A stretch of 64,000 bases of DNA from Aphrocallistes beatrix (lineage: Eukaryota > Porifera > Hexactinellida > Sceptrulophora > Aphrocallistidae), in assembly GCA_963281255.1 (NCBI GenBank), contig OY725501.1, positions 3,263,674 to 3,327,673 on the forward strand. Direction: 5' to 3'. Below the pieces are notes generated by a model, which made no database searches, had not been told where the DNA came from, and worked only from the letters and a program-made list of their open reading frames with translations. Shown here in pieces: positions 20,773-31,136 of this stretch. Position 1 is the stretch's first letter. Each line of letters starts with the position of its first letter. The translations under genes were made by a program, and so were the position numbers.

Positions 20773-20907
20773 ATCACAGTGGTTTAAGCGCCTCAAATAC
20801 GGTACAACGGTGCAATTGCTCCTCAGGGATTAAACAGAACAAAGTTATAATACAAAGCTTTCCTGCGATTTCATTCAGTAGCATAGAAGTGAAGACACGT
20901 AGTGACG

Positions 20908-22357
20908 TCATGTTGTCGAAGTGTTGCTGTTATTCATGAGAGGAGACTCGGAACTGCTGGCAGTGTGGGGTACGGGTGCGGGGGAAGAGGGGACCGTAAT
21001 CTGGTCCGGGCTCAGGAGCGGGGGGTCAGGGTTGGCTCGCACCTTGTGGATGTGCTCTATGGGTACGGGGAGGGACCAGGCCAGCTTGAGAGTTGGGAGG
21101 TTCTTGCTCATCGTGGTGAGGGCGAGGTGGCTGCTCTCACTACTTCCAGCCAGCGACTCTAGGAACTGGATCTTGTTCTGAAGAGCCGTGGGGGTCCAGG
21201 TGTTGAGCAGGGACGGCGTATCATTGAAGTACTTGACCGTGTTCTTATAACAGAGGAGTGCGTCGATGTTCTGACCGCAGGCTTCGTACAGGATGGCCAG
21301 GTTTATCCAGGAAGGGGTGCAGCCGGGGTCCAGCTGTAGCGAGCAGATGTAGGCTTGCAGGGCGTCCAGCGCCTGTTGCTGCTGATGGTACAGGATGCCT
21401 ATGGAGCACCAGATGAGGGGAGAGCAGTTCTTGCTCTCGAACGCTTTCTTGTAAGAGTTAAAAGCTTTTACAGTGTCTCCTAGCTGGATACAGTTACTGA
21501 ATAAATAACACTGATACGCTTGTATTGTAACTCTACAAACTTACCTGAGCGAAGACTCTCCCGAAGAGGTAGTGGATGAAGCCGGGCTGGTTGTTGGGGG
21601 CGTGGATGGAGGAAATGAGTTTGTTGTCGGGGGCAGTCGTGAAGTAGTGCAGCTGTAGCCACTGCAGCATCAGGCCTGAGGCCAGATGAGTCTCGTAGGT
21701 GAGGTTAGAGCTGAGCAGTCCGCGCAAGATGTGCACCGCCTCCTGATAGGAACCTTTGAGGATGTACAAGTGAGCCAAGTGGAACAGCCCCTGCTCTCTC
21801 AGCTCCGGGTAGCTGAGGATCTGACAGAAGAACTCGATGCTCTGATCGAAGTTGCGCTGTAGCTTGAGGATCTTGCCCAGTGCGTAGAAGATCATGTGCT
21901 TCTTAGAGAACTGCTCGTCCACCTCCAGGATTCGGTTGAACTGCAGTTTCGCTTGGTCCAGATTGCCGAGGTTGAGGTTAGCCACTCCCAGGCCGTATAG
22001 GATCTTCGTGTCGTTAGGACGCGTGCCGGATATGAGGGAGTACTTGTTGTAAGCGGAAATGGTCTTATGGAACTCCTTCAGATGAAGGTTCCAGTGTCCT
22101 AGCTGCACGTACACTTCCGGAGTAAGTCCCTCCGGCACATTCTCCCTCAGTTTCACCTCTGTTTCCTCCACACACTTGGAGATGGTGCTGAGAATGGCGG
22201 TCTTGTTGGGAGAGGATTGGATCAGTTCGTAGGAGAAGCTGTCTATGCTGTACGGGTCCAGGCTAGGAGTGCTGGCCTGAGTTCCGTTTGAGATCGCCAT
22301 CAAGGCTGCAATCTCTAATGAGAATGACTGCACCAATTTTAACACAATAGATGACAC
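20908..22357 (-). CDS. TPR-only KDM6A/UTX-like protein, no JmjC domain
   Basis: Two exons (22357-21545, 21483-20908), 462 residues, or 443 if Met20 (22300) is used. The protein is a run of tetratricopeptide repeats with the sequence pattern of the UTX/UTY N-terminus: LGHWNLHLKEFHKTISAYNK, KILYGLGVANLNLGNLDQAK, EQGLFHLAHLYILKGSYQEA, PLIWCSIGILYHQQQQALDA, LQAYICSLQLDPGCTPSWIN. The short linker LKLAWSLPVPIE matches the AWSLPIP motif that follows the TPRs in vertebrate UTX. A TGA at 20908 then ends the frame, and the next 570 bp hold only a MITE and eEF1B, so no demethylase domain follows. In vertebrates the TPRs anchor UTX to the MLL3/4 complex. A Cyc8/Ssn6-type role cannot be excluded, but the AWSLP linker favours UTX. 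Confidence 0.85.
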
Positions 22358-22742
22358 AATAGAGATTATTACACAGCAAACATCAGCTGTTTAACGATTA
22401 TAAAATTGTAAGTCAGTACCAAACGAAATATAGGTTCGAAACGAAAATCACAAAAAGCACTCAGCGATTTATCACTGTCATCTTGTTATTTTTAGTAACA
22501 TGTCACTAATAATAGCCCAGTGACACTGCCGCAAGTATTTTGCTGAAGATACTAATGGTTGGATAAGGAATTTAAGATGAAAGTATCCGATTAAAAAGTT
22601 TAATATTAATCATATAGTTCAATTTTAATAGCATAGTCATTATTTAAGACACAATTGGAATATAACACAAGTGTGTAAGATAAACTTCGACCTGTGTTGC
22701 TTGTGCAGAATACACAGCTGAGATCTCGCATAAGAACAGCAG
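22358..22742. other. Intergenic upstream of the UTX-like gene
   Basis: AT-rich 385 bp; probable promoter of the UTX-like gene and 3' region of the RS-rich gene. Nothing else seen. Confidence 0.4.
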
Positions 22743-25700
22743 TCATACTTGGTAGAAGTTCCCATAGCCCAATCCCGACCCTTTCATGAGGTGAGTGTGG
22801 ACACGGGACTGGTCGTACTGCTGCTGCAGGTCTTGCTGAGTTGTCTCGAACTGGTTCGTATCGAGGGTAGAGGAGGCGGTGGGTGTCTCAGCGGATTTGA
22901 GGCCCATTAGTTTGGAGAATTTGTCCTTCTTCACTTGGTCTAGAGGCATAGAACTGGTGGCTGCCAGGTAGACATTCTCCGTCTTGCTTACTGAAGTCTT
23001 CTAGAATGTGAAACATTGATTAAACTCTACCCAACACACCTAACTCTCTACGAGCCTAGCATTATAAATACAGTAATTTAAAGCAGATGCAAATGGAGAA
23101 TATTCCTCTGTTCTGTCATTCCCTCCCAGGGGTAGGTAGGCACGTAGTAGGTAGCTCCTGTACTTACCTTGTACGGTCAGTTGCTGTGCATTCGGAGGTG
23201 AGCAGGTAAAGCTAGATAGACAGTCGAAAACTGTCAAAATTGATGTTCTAGTTAGCATTACAAATACAGTACACTAATGACGTCACGTGCTGGCAATGCC
23301 TTGCAATTCAAACTTATAAATACCATTCCACTCATTATGATTTGTCAGCTCTGCCATCAAAACTCATGAATTAGATTAGGCATTAAGTTACAGACAAAAC
23401 CGTTTTTTCCTACTATTTATGGTATAAAATCTATATTAATTTCAATCATTTTTTCTTACTGTTTGAACCTGTAAAAAAATAGTAAGAAAAACCGGTTTAG
23501 ACTAGCAAATGTGTGTAGAGTTTAAGCAAGTTTATTTAGGTAATCGGACCAATGCACTCACCTCTTCCTCGTCCTTGCTCCAGAGCCGCTTCTTCTTGCT
23601 TTGCAGGTTCCTGAACTTCTCATGGGACATGCCCAGGGGGTTTCCGGTGGGCGCCAGACCTGACTTCATGGCGGTGAGCGCCACCTCCAGCTTCTCCTCC
23701 GGCGTCAATTGGCCGCCGGATCCGGGCCAGTAGCGGAGACTGGACCTCTGGTCCCCGTGCAGGGCGGGGGCGCTGGTGATGGTGCGGGGAGGGGAGAGGT
23801 CTCTGTGACGCCGGTGGTGATCTGAGTGTCTCCTGTCACCAGACCGGTGTCTGGGGGCGTGAGAGGACCGGTGGTGATCGGTTGGACTCCTCTTGTGACT
23901 CCGGTGCCTCTCCGATGTATCAGATTCACTGCTGGAATCTCTACAATAAATAACCAATTCAGATCAGTAGAAATCTAAGCACGATATGAGGTACATATAT
24001 GTGGAGATATTCAGAATTAAAACACAGTCATTGGGAATGTTTAAAATAAATAAGTGAATAGGTAGCAGATAAATCTGAATTACCTGTGTCTCCTTTTGCG
24101 ATGTTTGTGAGACCGCTTGCTCTTGTGAGGGGACAGATCCTCTCTGTGGCGTCTAGAGCTGTGGTCTGGTTCCGCATATCTCTCTCTAGAATCTCTTTCT
24201 TTCTGCACTTCGCCATACACATACACATCTCTGCCTCTAGCCTCATCGCGTCGTGTCTCCCTACAGTGGACGTCTACAGTAATCTCAAACTATGATACAA
24301 TCAATTCATGCATAAAATGCACGTATAAGATCTAACAACATACACCTGCACGTAATTCACAAGAAACTACTGAACTACGTAGTCCTTTAACGCTGGTGTT
24401 TCGATACGAATGGACAATTATAATAACAGCGCACTACGCTTGCTTAGACTGAGAGACCAGAGCAAACAGCTCTGTCCCTCAGACGCCAGAGGACCTAATA
24501 ATAGCGAGGAAGGGTGTAGCGCATAGATATCGATTCCTGTCATTCGTTTCAACCCTTAATTATCAGAAACAAGAGCTTATATTCACACACATAATGGTCG
24601 AGAGTGAAAATTCCTAAACTATTACCTAATACAATTGAAGATTCTCAACATAGTCACACACATAGAAATATTACAGTGGGGAGTGCATTGCAATTAATTA
24701 AACGAAATAAAATTAATTACTATTCATTAATTATAATTATAATACAGCAATCTGCAGAGCTGCTATAGAATGGAGCATCTGGGGATAGACAAGCTTCAGG
24801 TGGGACGACAGCAGATAGAACAGTTCGGGAAATCCATGAGCACAGCCTCTCTCCTCACGAGCTCCCGCCCCACTCTCCCAGACATTGCCATCTCATCCGA
24901 ATGTTTGAAACCGCAAAGCAAAGATAACCGAAACATTGAAACTGCGAGGCCAGCTAGCTTCAAGGGAGATAGTGCAGCAGTGAGTAGAGTCGCAGGCAGT
25001 AAGGTTAGTACAGTGGTAGCAGTGCATGGACCAGGGAGTTTAGCCAGACAGCGTAACGCCACCCGGATAGATACTCACGATGCAGGAGAGGTGTTAGGTA
25101 TGATCCCCTCAGCTCTGCCACGGACCAACTCAGCCAAGCTAGGCTACTACCAGTGGAAGAAGAAACACCCATGGAGGTACGTTCATCTTCAATGCGCCTA
25201 TCAGAAATAAACAAATATCTCTAACGGACTTTGCCATTAGCTACCCATGGCCCAAGCTGGTGATGAAGTCCATAATCCAGGAGAAGCAGAGAGTGTCGGC
25301 GCAGCTGAGATCCCGCGTAGAGGGTCTGCAGCTGGAGAACATACGACTGGTGGATGAGGTGCAGGAGACGGACAGACAGATGGACACGGAAACTCGGAAC
25401 ATTCTAGAAAAGTACGATCAGTTCATGACGAACTTGTCCAAGCTAAAACAAGGCTATGAGGACAGGGTGGAGCAGGCGAGAGGCGCACTGGCAGGGAGAC
25501 GGGAACGTATGGAGAGCGAACTGAGAAATCTAGAGATGCAAGTCGAAGAAAAAGTACAAACCTCTCTAGTCATCATACTGCGTTGTAGTACCAACGCTAT
25601 TGAACTCGTTTCTCCGTTTAGGAAGAGAGTGTACGGTCATCTCAGGAGCGGCTCTCCAGCCTGATCAGCTACCAGCAGAAGGAGCACCCACTCAAAGCGA

Positions 25701-26621
25701 TAGTGATCTACGACCTGAAGGGACAAGTCGTGCGACTGTCTCACTCACACGAAGAGGAGGTGAGGGAGCTGAAGCGGATGATCGAAGAAGAGAGGGAGAG
25801 GATACGGGAGGATGCGAATCAGGAGAAGCTGAAACTGTTCCAGGAAATAACTGACATCGCTGTGAAGAAAGCACCAAACGATGTAGGCTATATCTTGAAT
25901 AATACGACGAAGTTACCTAACCCCTCAGCCTCATGGGGGGGGGGGGGGGTTAGTTCCCCCTGAATCCGGGACTAGATCACCTGGTAAACGTGTTTCAAAA
26001 TATGACAATGGTTTCAAACAAATTCCTTTCGACTTCATTTTTAAATGGATTTAAATTTAATGAGTTTCACTGTACAACCATAATGTAATGTCTCAGGTAA
26101 AGTGGCTAATGCGACAAAACCAGGACTTGAGAGAGGAAATAAAGTGTCAAGAAGTTCACATTGAGAGAATAAAGCAGGAAGTGAAAGAGTTGGAGAGTCA
26201 ATTCTCTGAAATAAAGAAGAGTAAAAGGGAAAGAGAGAGGACGATAGATGAGGTAGAGGAGATTCGAGAGGACTGTGAGGATAACCCTGAACTATACGGG
26301 GCTTCTCTCACCTTCCCCAGACAGCACCAACACATCATATTATAATATCATCAAATAACTCTATTAATTCCTTTACTCGCTATGCCACACAATATAATCA
26401 CAAAATATTTTAAAATAAAATCCTCACCTTTCAGACTCTGATCTCTTGTGGCTCTCTTTCTCATCCTATAAGACACAACTCATATTTACTCATGATAAGA
26501 TTTTCTGTCACTTCCTAGCATTGCTTACCTTCCTATCTCTCATCTGGTGAGAGTGGGGGCTGTCAGACATAACCTCCTGGTCGGAGCCAGGGTCGTAGCT
26601 GTAGGAAACTAGTCCAGACAT
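22743..26621 (-). CDS. RS-rich protein with SMAP-like C-terminus
   Basis: Five exons join in phase to 314 residues: 26621-26529, 26465-26428, 24260-24084, 23940-23562, 23000-22743. Exons 3-4 are rich in Arg/Ser/His (RRHREDLSPHKSKRSHKHRK; SHKRSPTDHHRS), as in splicing-associated nuclear proteins. The C-terminus (KDKFSKLMGLKS, then QQQYDQSRVHTHLMKGSGLG) resembles the small-acidic-protein (SMAP)-type end shared by RSRC2-like proteins: F-x-x-LMG-x-K, then a Y-x-x-x-R-x-x-TH-x-x-x-G-x-GLG tail. Function is inferred only from composition: probably nuclear and RNA-processing. Intron 2 (24261-26427) contains a complete gene on the opposite strand. The RSRC2 link is from memory of the family and is moderate. 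Confidence 0.72.
24770..26345 (+). CDS. C20orf96-like coiled-coil protein, nested antisense gene
   Basis: Four exons join in phase to 409 residues: 24770-25176, 25241-25553, 25622-25882, 26097-26345. After a polar N-terminus (to about residue 130) the protein is nearly all coiled coil (EKQRVSAQLRSRVEGLQLEN; EEEVRELKRMIEEERERI; KQEVKELESQFSEIKKSKRE). Order and spacing of SLISYQQKEHPLKAIVIYDL, the HEEEVREL helix and the following ITDIAVKK segment resemble human C20orf96, an uncharacterised coiled-coil protein. The whole gene lies inside intron 2 of the minus-strand RS-rich gene, and both sets of splice sites are good. Exon 3 is followed by a G13 run in the intron. The family match is moderate; the gene model is good. 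Confidence 0.75.
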
Positions 26622-26879
26622 AACTAATTGTAGGCTTAAAATATGTATTAATAAAAAGGCTTGTTAATTGTAATAGAAAAAGTCACGCACACTTACCAAC
26701 CCCACTTTAAAATTTTCCTGGATTTTAGGAGTGAAACCCCTGGATTTCGATTTTTTGTTCAATTGGTTTCACAGATTAGTTTCACACTGTAATGGAGTAA
26801 CTACAACTCATCGAATGTGAAAATAAGAAAACTTTATGTTGGTTTTGAAATATGTAATGCAATTCTAGAAGACTAAACT

Positions 26880-27420
26880 GATGTGAAAATGGATTATGTT
26901 AATGCTACAGGGCTTCGAAGAGGGTGAAAAAATTCAAAGTCTCACATTTGTCTCGAAGTTAATATTGTCGCAGTCATGTCTGTTACCCTTGTTGCCCCTG
27001 TTACTCCAAAGTTGTCTCAAAGTTAATCTTGCCGTCTTATCTCAATGTTGTCCTAAAATTGTTTTAAAATTAATCCTATCGCAGTCTTGTCTCAATGTTG
27101 GACAAGATTGAGACATTGAGACAACTTTGGTACAGGATTGAGACATTGAGACAACTTTGGTACAGGATTGAGACATTGAAACAACTTTGGTACAGGATTG
27201 AGACATTGAAACAACTTTGGTACAAGATTGAGACATTGAGACAACTTTGGTACAGGATTGAGACATTGAAACAACTTTGGTACAGGATTGAGACATTGAA
27301 ACAACTTTTTCTAATCCTATCGCAGTCTTGTCAAAGTTGTCCCAAAGTTTTTTTAAAGTGAATCTTTGCGCAGTCTTGTCTCAATATTGTCCTAAAGTTT
27401 TCTCAATATTATGTAAAAAC
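26880..27420. repeat. 30-bp satellite array with decayed flanking copies
   Basis: About seven near-perfect 30-bp units (ACAACTTTGGTACAGGATTG + AGACATTGAG) at 27104-27305. Flanking DNA (26930-27100 and 27305-27420) carries degenerate copies of the same words (CAAAGTT, GTCTCAATGTT) in the opposite orientation, so the array looks like the fresh core of an older inverted repeat. ORFs through it are repeat artefacts. Confidence 0.85.
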
Positions 27421-27559
27421 TTCACCTTAGATATTCGAACTTGGGACTTATCATTTAACACCTACATGCCAATTTTATTATCTCTACGCATTGACAGCTC
27501 TTCAATCAATTTGAACAAACAAACAAACAAAACAAAAAGCATGTCGTTTTAACATATAA

Positions 27560-28110
27560 AACATATCACCCCGCACCGTATCCGGCCGAGGGAATCCCGG
27601 GCAATACCCGGATACACCTGAACACATTCCTGGATATTTCGGTCGTATCCTGGGTATATCCGGGGTTTATCTAACACAAGCGCGCTTCGCTTGCTTGCGC
27701 ACACTGCGTGTCCACAGAGTTGCCCTGCGAGCGCCTGCAGTTACTCAATCTAACCTATTTTGGGAGTTTATTTACTTTTATAAAATATTGTAAACAAAAT
27801 TTGACGAATAATTCCTCATATGGATCCGAAAATATAATATTCTAAATCTACACCCCTGAAAACCCCATGTCAACCGTTGAAGCCAGCCTCTAGCCTATTT
27901 TTATAATTTGTTTACTAATTAAATTATGAATCTAATGTAAACAAATAATTTATAATAATGACCTGAAAACGTAATATTCGAAATCTTCACCCCTGAAAAC
28001 CCCATGTCATAGCATTCTATATACTAAGGCAATGGCACTCACCAAAAAATTGGTACCATGGATTGGTTAAATACTTCAATCCTAAAACCGTTAATTAAAT
28101 AACTGTTATT
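27560..28110. repeat. Dispersed repeat region (three families)
   Basis: Contains a CCCGG/ATCCGGG-rich block (27570-27670); a segment at 27665-27810 (GCGCGCTTCGCTTGCTTGCG ... ACTCAATCTAACCTATTTTG) that recurs inverted at 47375-47525; and the first copy (28010-28085) of the 125-bp repeat seen twice more at 29996-30295. No coding potential. 26622-28216 has no recognised gene. Confidence 0.7.
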
Positions 28111-28216
28111 ATCAACTATATAATTATCTCATATTGTGAGTTCATGGTTGTTTAAATATTCATTTTGAAAATATTATGTAACCACAATATTTATATTTAC
28201 TTTACATACAACACTA

Positions 28217-30556
28217 GTGTATTACAATAATGTATTGTTTTGCTGCATATTATTTCTATTACTCATTTATAATACCTCACTTGACAATACTAATTGCATA
28301 AATCATTTGGACGAGATGTCTTGTCTCGTGCCTGACTCGACTTCCAATTACAGAGGAGTAGAATACTTCATGAAGTTTTTCAATTTCCTAAAGATGGTGC
28401 TCGTCGTGAAAATGGTATTGAGCCATTCCAAGACGTGTGAATACTACCAGAACAACAAGATCACGGGTGAGTGATTTCTTAAGTAATGTAGTTCATTATT
28501 CTAGAATCATGCATATATACATACTCAATCAAGTTGGGTAGAAACAATTGACTGAATTTAAAAGACCAAGAAAAAGTGTTGCCTTCCCCAAATTTAGTAA
28601 ATGCAATCCTCGTTACTACAAAAACGTGGGCATAAATACCTTTTTTAAAATTCGGACAAGTGCAATTTAACTAAACGTGCTCCAAATTAACATCGGGACA
28701 TTTCGCCTTTCCAACCTAACAAGCCTGCTGGTTGTCAGGTTGGAAAGGCGAAATGTAATTTTGGCCCTTAAGATTTTCTATTAGTCAACTTCAGCCGGAC
28801 TGTTAGCTTATATCATGGATAAGAACAGTGTAGACCAGAACTAAACTGTTGAGTTCTTGAAATTCGTTAATGATGTTTAGGAGATGTTCATTGGGTAGGG
28901 AAGAATAGTCGTTTAACGACGATCATAGGCGTAACTATTTTGATTTTTTCATGGTTAGCTGGGGTGGCGAGATTTGTAAACATATATCAAACTAATGTGG
29001 CATGTCACCCCAAGTCAACATAACATTTAGGTATGTGGTGGCACGCTACCCCTGCCACCCCTGGAGTTACACCTATGACGACGATGTATCTGCACCCTCA
29101 GCAGAAATTTAAAACATTTATTCTGGCTCTTCCCGTACTAATATTATTCATTTGGCATGTGCTACTATGGAACTAAAACATTGTATACACTTCTAATAAA
29201 GTTAAGACCTATATATAATGCACTAGTATTGAAACAAGAGAATAGTAAACTGGCTAAATTCAAGAACTAATTTAATATATTCTTTGTTTATTTAGTCAAC
29301 TTCACAGACTGTAGAAATCAACTTCACAGACTGTTGACTTGACTTGAAGTCAAGTCAAGTCAAGTCAAGTCAAGTCAAGTCAAGTCAAGTCAAGTCAAGT
29401 CAAGTCAAGTCAAGTCAAGTCAAGTCAAGTCAAGTCAAGTCAAGTCAAGTCAAGTCAAGTCAAGTCAAGTCAAGTCAAGTCAAGTCAAGTCAAGTCAAGT
29501 CAAGTCAAGTCAAGTCAAGTCAAGTCAAGTCAAGTCAAGTCAAGTCAAGTCAAGTCAAGTCAAGTCAAGTCATGTCATGTCATGTCATGTCATGTCATGT
29601 CAAGTCATGTCAAGTCAAGTCAAGTCTGTCCCTCAAGCTAAGTCAAGTCTGTCCCTCAAGCTAAGTCAAGTCTGTCCCTCAAGCTAAGTCAAGTCTGTCT
29701 CTCAAGCTAAGTCAAGTCTGTCTCTCAAGCTAAGTCAAGTCTGTCTCTCAAGCTAAGTCAAGTCTGTCTCTCAAGCTAAGTCAAGTCTGTCTCAAGCTAA
29801 GTCAAGTCTGTCTCTCAAGCTAAGTCAAGTCTGTCCCTCAAGTCTCAATATTGTGATTAACTATTCTTTTGATATTTTGTATGTATTAAGTATTAAATAA
29901 TTCGACTATGTGCATTAAAAACCAAATAATATATCTCATTTCAATTGTTCTGAAATAATAGTTAGTTTGTCAGAGTGGGTGAATGCCTAAATTGATGGAA
30001 AATTGAAATATCTACAATATCAAAATTATTGGTTTTGAAGTATTTAACCAATCCATGGTACTAATTTTTTGGTGAGTGCCATTGCCTTAGTATATAGAAT
30101 GCTATGCCCATGTCTACCGTTGGAAGCTAGTCTCTGGCATATTTTTGTAATTTCGTAGAGTCATTCATAGCATTCTATATATTAATTAAGGCAATGGCAG
30201 TCACCAAAAAATTGTACAATGGATTGGTTAACTACTTCAAATGTTCAAAACCAATAATTTTGATATTGTATAGATATTTCAATTTTCCATTAATACTTGA
30301 CTTGACTTCTGCACATACGAAAAAAACAACCATTGCGTTTTATTAATTAATATCTAAGACTTTTGCTGCTTAGAACTTGCTTGTAGCAGAAGCTTCAATG
30401 CTTGTTAGACCCCCGACACCGAACTCTAGAATCTGGAAAGTAGTCATACTATCCTGGACTGGAGGTACATTCTGCTATTTCCTTTGGATGTGGAAGGGAG
30501 GAGTGAAAGAATCGAAGATCAGAAAATTGAAAGCATTGAAAGATAATTCAGAATAA
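28217..30556 (+). CDS. Unrecognised small two-exon gene with TM segments
   Basis: Tentative. Exon 1 (28217-28466) ends at a GTGAGT donor; exon 2 (30387-30556) follows a TTGTAG acceptor and joins in phase to a 139-residue protein. The N-terminus is strongly hydrophobic (NVLFCCILFLLLIY), and the C-terminal exon has a second hydrophobic segment (VVILSWTGGTFCYFLWMW) followed by a basic tail (KESKIRKLKALK). I do not recognise it. The 1.9-kb intron holds a MITE, a hairpin, a CAAGT array and an inverted repeat pair, which lowers confidence. The true start could be a downstream Met (MSCLVPDS). The joining is inference from phase alone. Confidence 0.35.
28698..28756. repeat. 20-bp perfect hairpin
   Basis: ACATTTCGCCTTTCCAACCT (28698-28717) and its exact complement AGGTTGGAAAGGCGAAATGT (28737-28756) flank a 19-nt loop that can itself pair ACAA with TTGT. 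A folded transcript would have a stem of about 24 bp. Confidence 0.9.
28924..29077. mobile_element. hAT-like MITE, 154 bp, perfect 8-bp TSD
   Basis: Ends CATAGGCGTAACT and AGTTACACCTATG. Identical ACGACGAT flanks at 28916-28923 and 29078-29085 are an 8-bp target duplication typical of hAT elements. No ORF. Confidence 0.9.
29346..29850. repeat. CAAGT pentamer array grading into a 23-bp minisatellite
   Basis: More than 40 tandem CAAGT pentamers (29346-29572), a CATGT variant block (29573-29625), then about ten copies of a 23-bp unit (CAAGTCTGTC + CCTCAAGCTAAGT, with a CCC/CTC variant). The array is flanked by TTGACTTGACTTGAAG on the left, the inverse of the pentamer. The ORF through it is an artefact. 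Confidence 0.95.
29990..30300. repeat. Inverted pair of a ~125-bp repeat
   Basis: The segment 29996-30112 recurs in inverse orientation at 30165-30295 with a spacer of about 55 bp; shared blocks include GCAATGGCACTCACCAAAAA, ATGGATTGGTTAA and AATAATTTTGATATTGTA. A third, direct copy is at 28010-28085. Transcribed, the pair would form a long imperfect duplex. Confidence 0.85.
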
Positions 30557-30932
30557 CTACTCTATTCTATCTGATAGCTACGAAATTACATTTTATAATC
30601 AATTTCAATTTTCGATGCGATCATTGTTGGGTTAAAACCGATTGAACCGAATATCAGTATTCATGAATAGTTCCCGATTCGAATCCGAATCCGAATACTG
30701 ATATTTAGTTCCCAACTGATATCAACTATTTGCCAAATTGTATTTGGTCTAACCGAATATTGAACTATTCGAAACGTAAATTCATACATATGTGTAAGCA
30801 TTAGTTTTAAAGTTGGTGGGACCATCGATGAATTAACCATATCCACCATGTCTATGCTAATAGAATGAGTTATTTCTATTGTGTCATTGATTAGATTAAA
30901 TTATCAACTATCTGCGAAACCACGACTACAGC

Positions 30933-31136
30933 ATGTCCAATGACTACTTGAAGGAGATGAAGATCCCGCGAGGTATCTTCTCGTCAGGGACGCTTACTTG
31001 GGAAAAAGCTCGTCCCTGGGTGAAACCCAGTGTCTTCTGGGCAACCAGTGGATTCGCAATTCTCCTCTTCCTGACGGAGTGGAAAGTTATTTTAGGGAAA
31101 GTTCCGATTTACAAGAACAAGTGGAAAGATGAATAA
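30933..31136 (+). CDS. UQCR11: Cytochrome bc1 complex subunit 10 (6.4-kDa)
   Basis: An intronless 67-residue small inner-membrane protein. One hydrophobic helix (VFWATSGFAILLFL) is followed by TEWKVILGKVPIYKNKWKDE, which parallels the C-terminus of UQCR11 (T-[DE]-W-[RK]-x-IL-x-x-VP-x-x-x-x-K-[FW]-K). The preceding KARPWVKP corresponds to the family's K-x-W-VP. UQCR11 is the smallest subunit of respiratory complex III and binds near the Rieske protein. Human is 56 residues, so this one has a slightly longer N-terminus. CTACAG immediately precedes the ATG and may be a 5'-UTR splice acceptor. Confidence 0.8.
   Translation: MSNDYLKEMKIPRGIFSSGTLTWEKARPWVKPSVFWATSGFAILLFLTEWKVILGKVPIYKNKWKDE

Noticed and set aside
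27042-27361. ORFs on both strands rich in MSQSCTKVV or IETLRQLWYR
   Set aside because: Open frames created by the 30-bp satellite, whose unit length is a multiple of three.
29344-29664. 106-residue ORF of repeated KSSQV
   Set aside because: Pure translation of the CAAGT array, with no coding signature outside the repeat.
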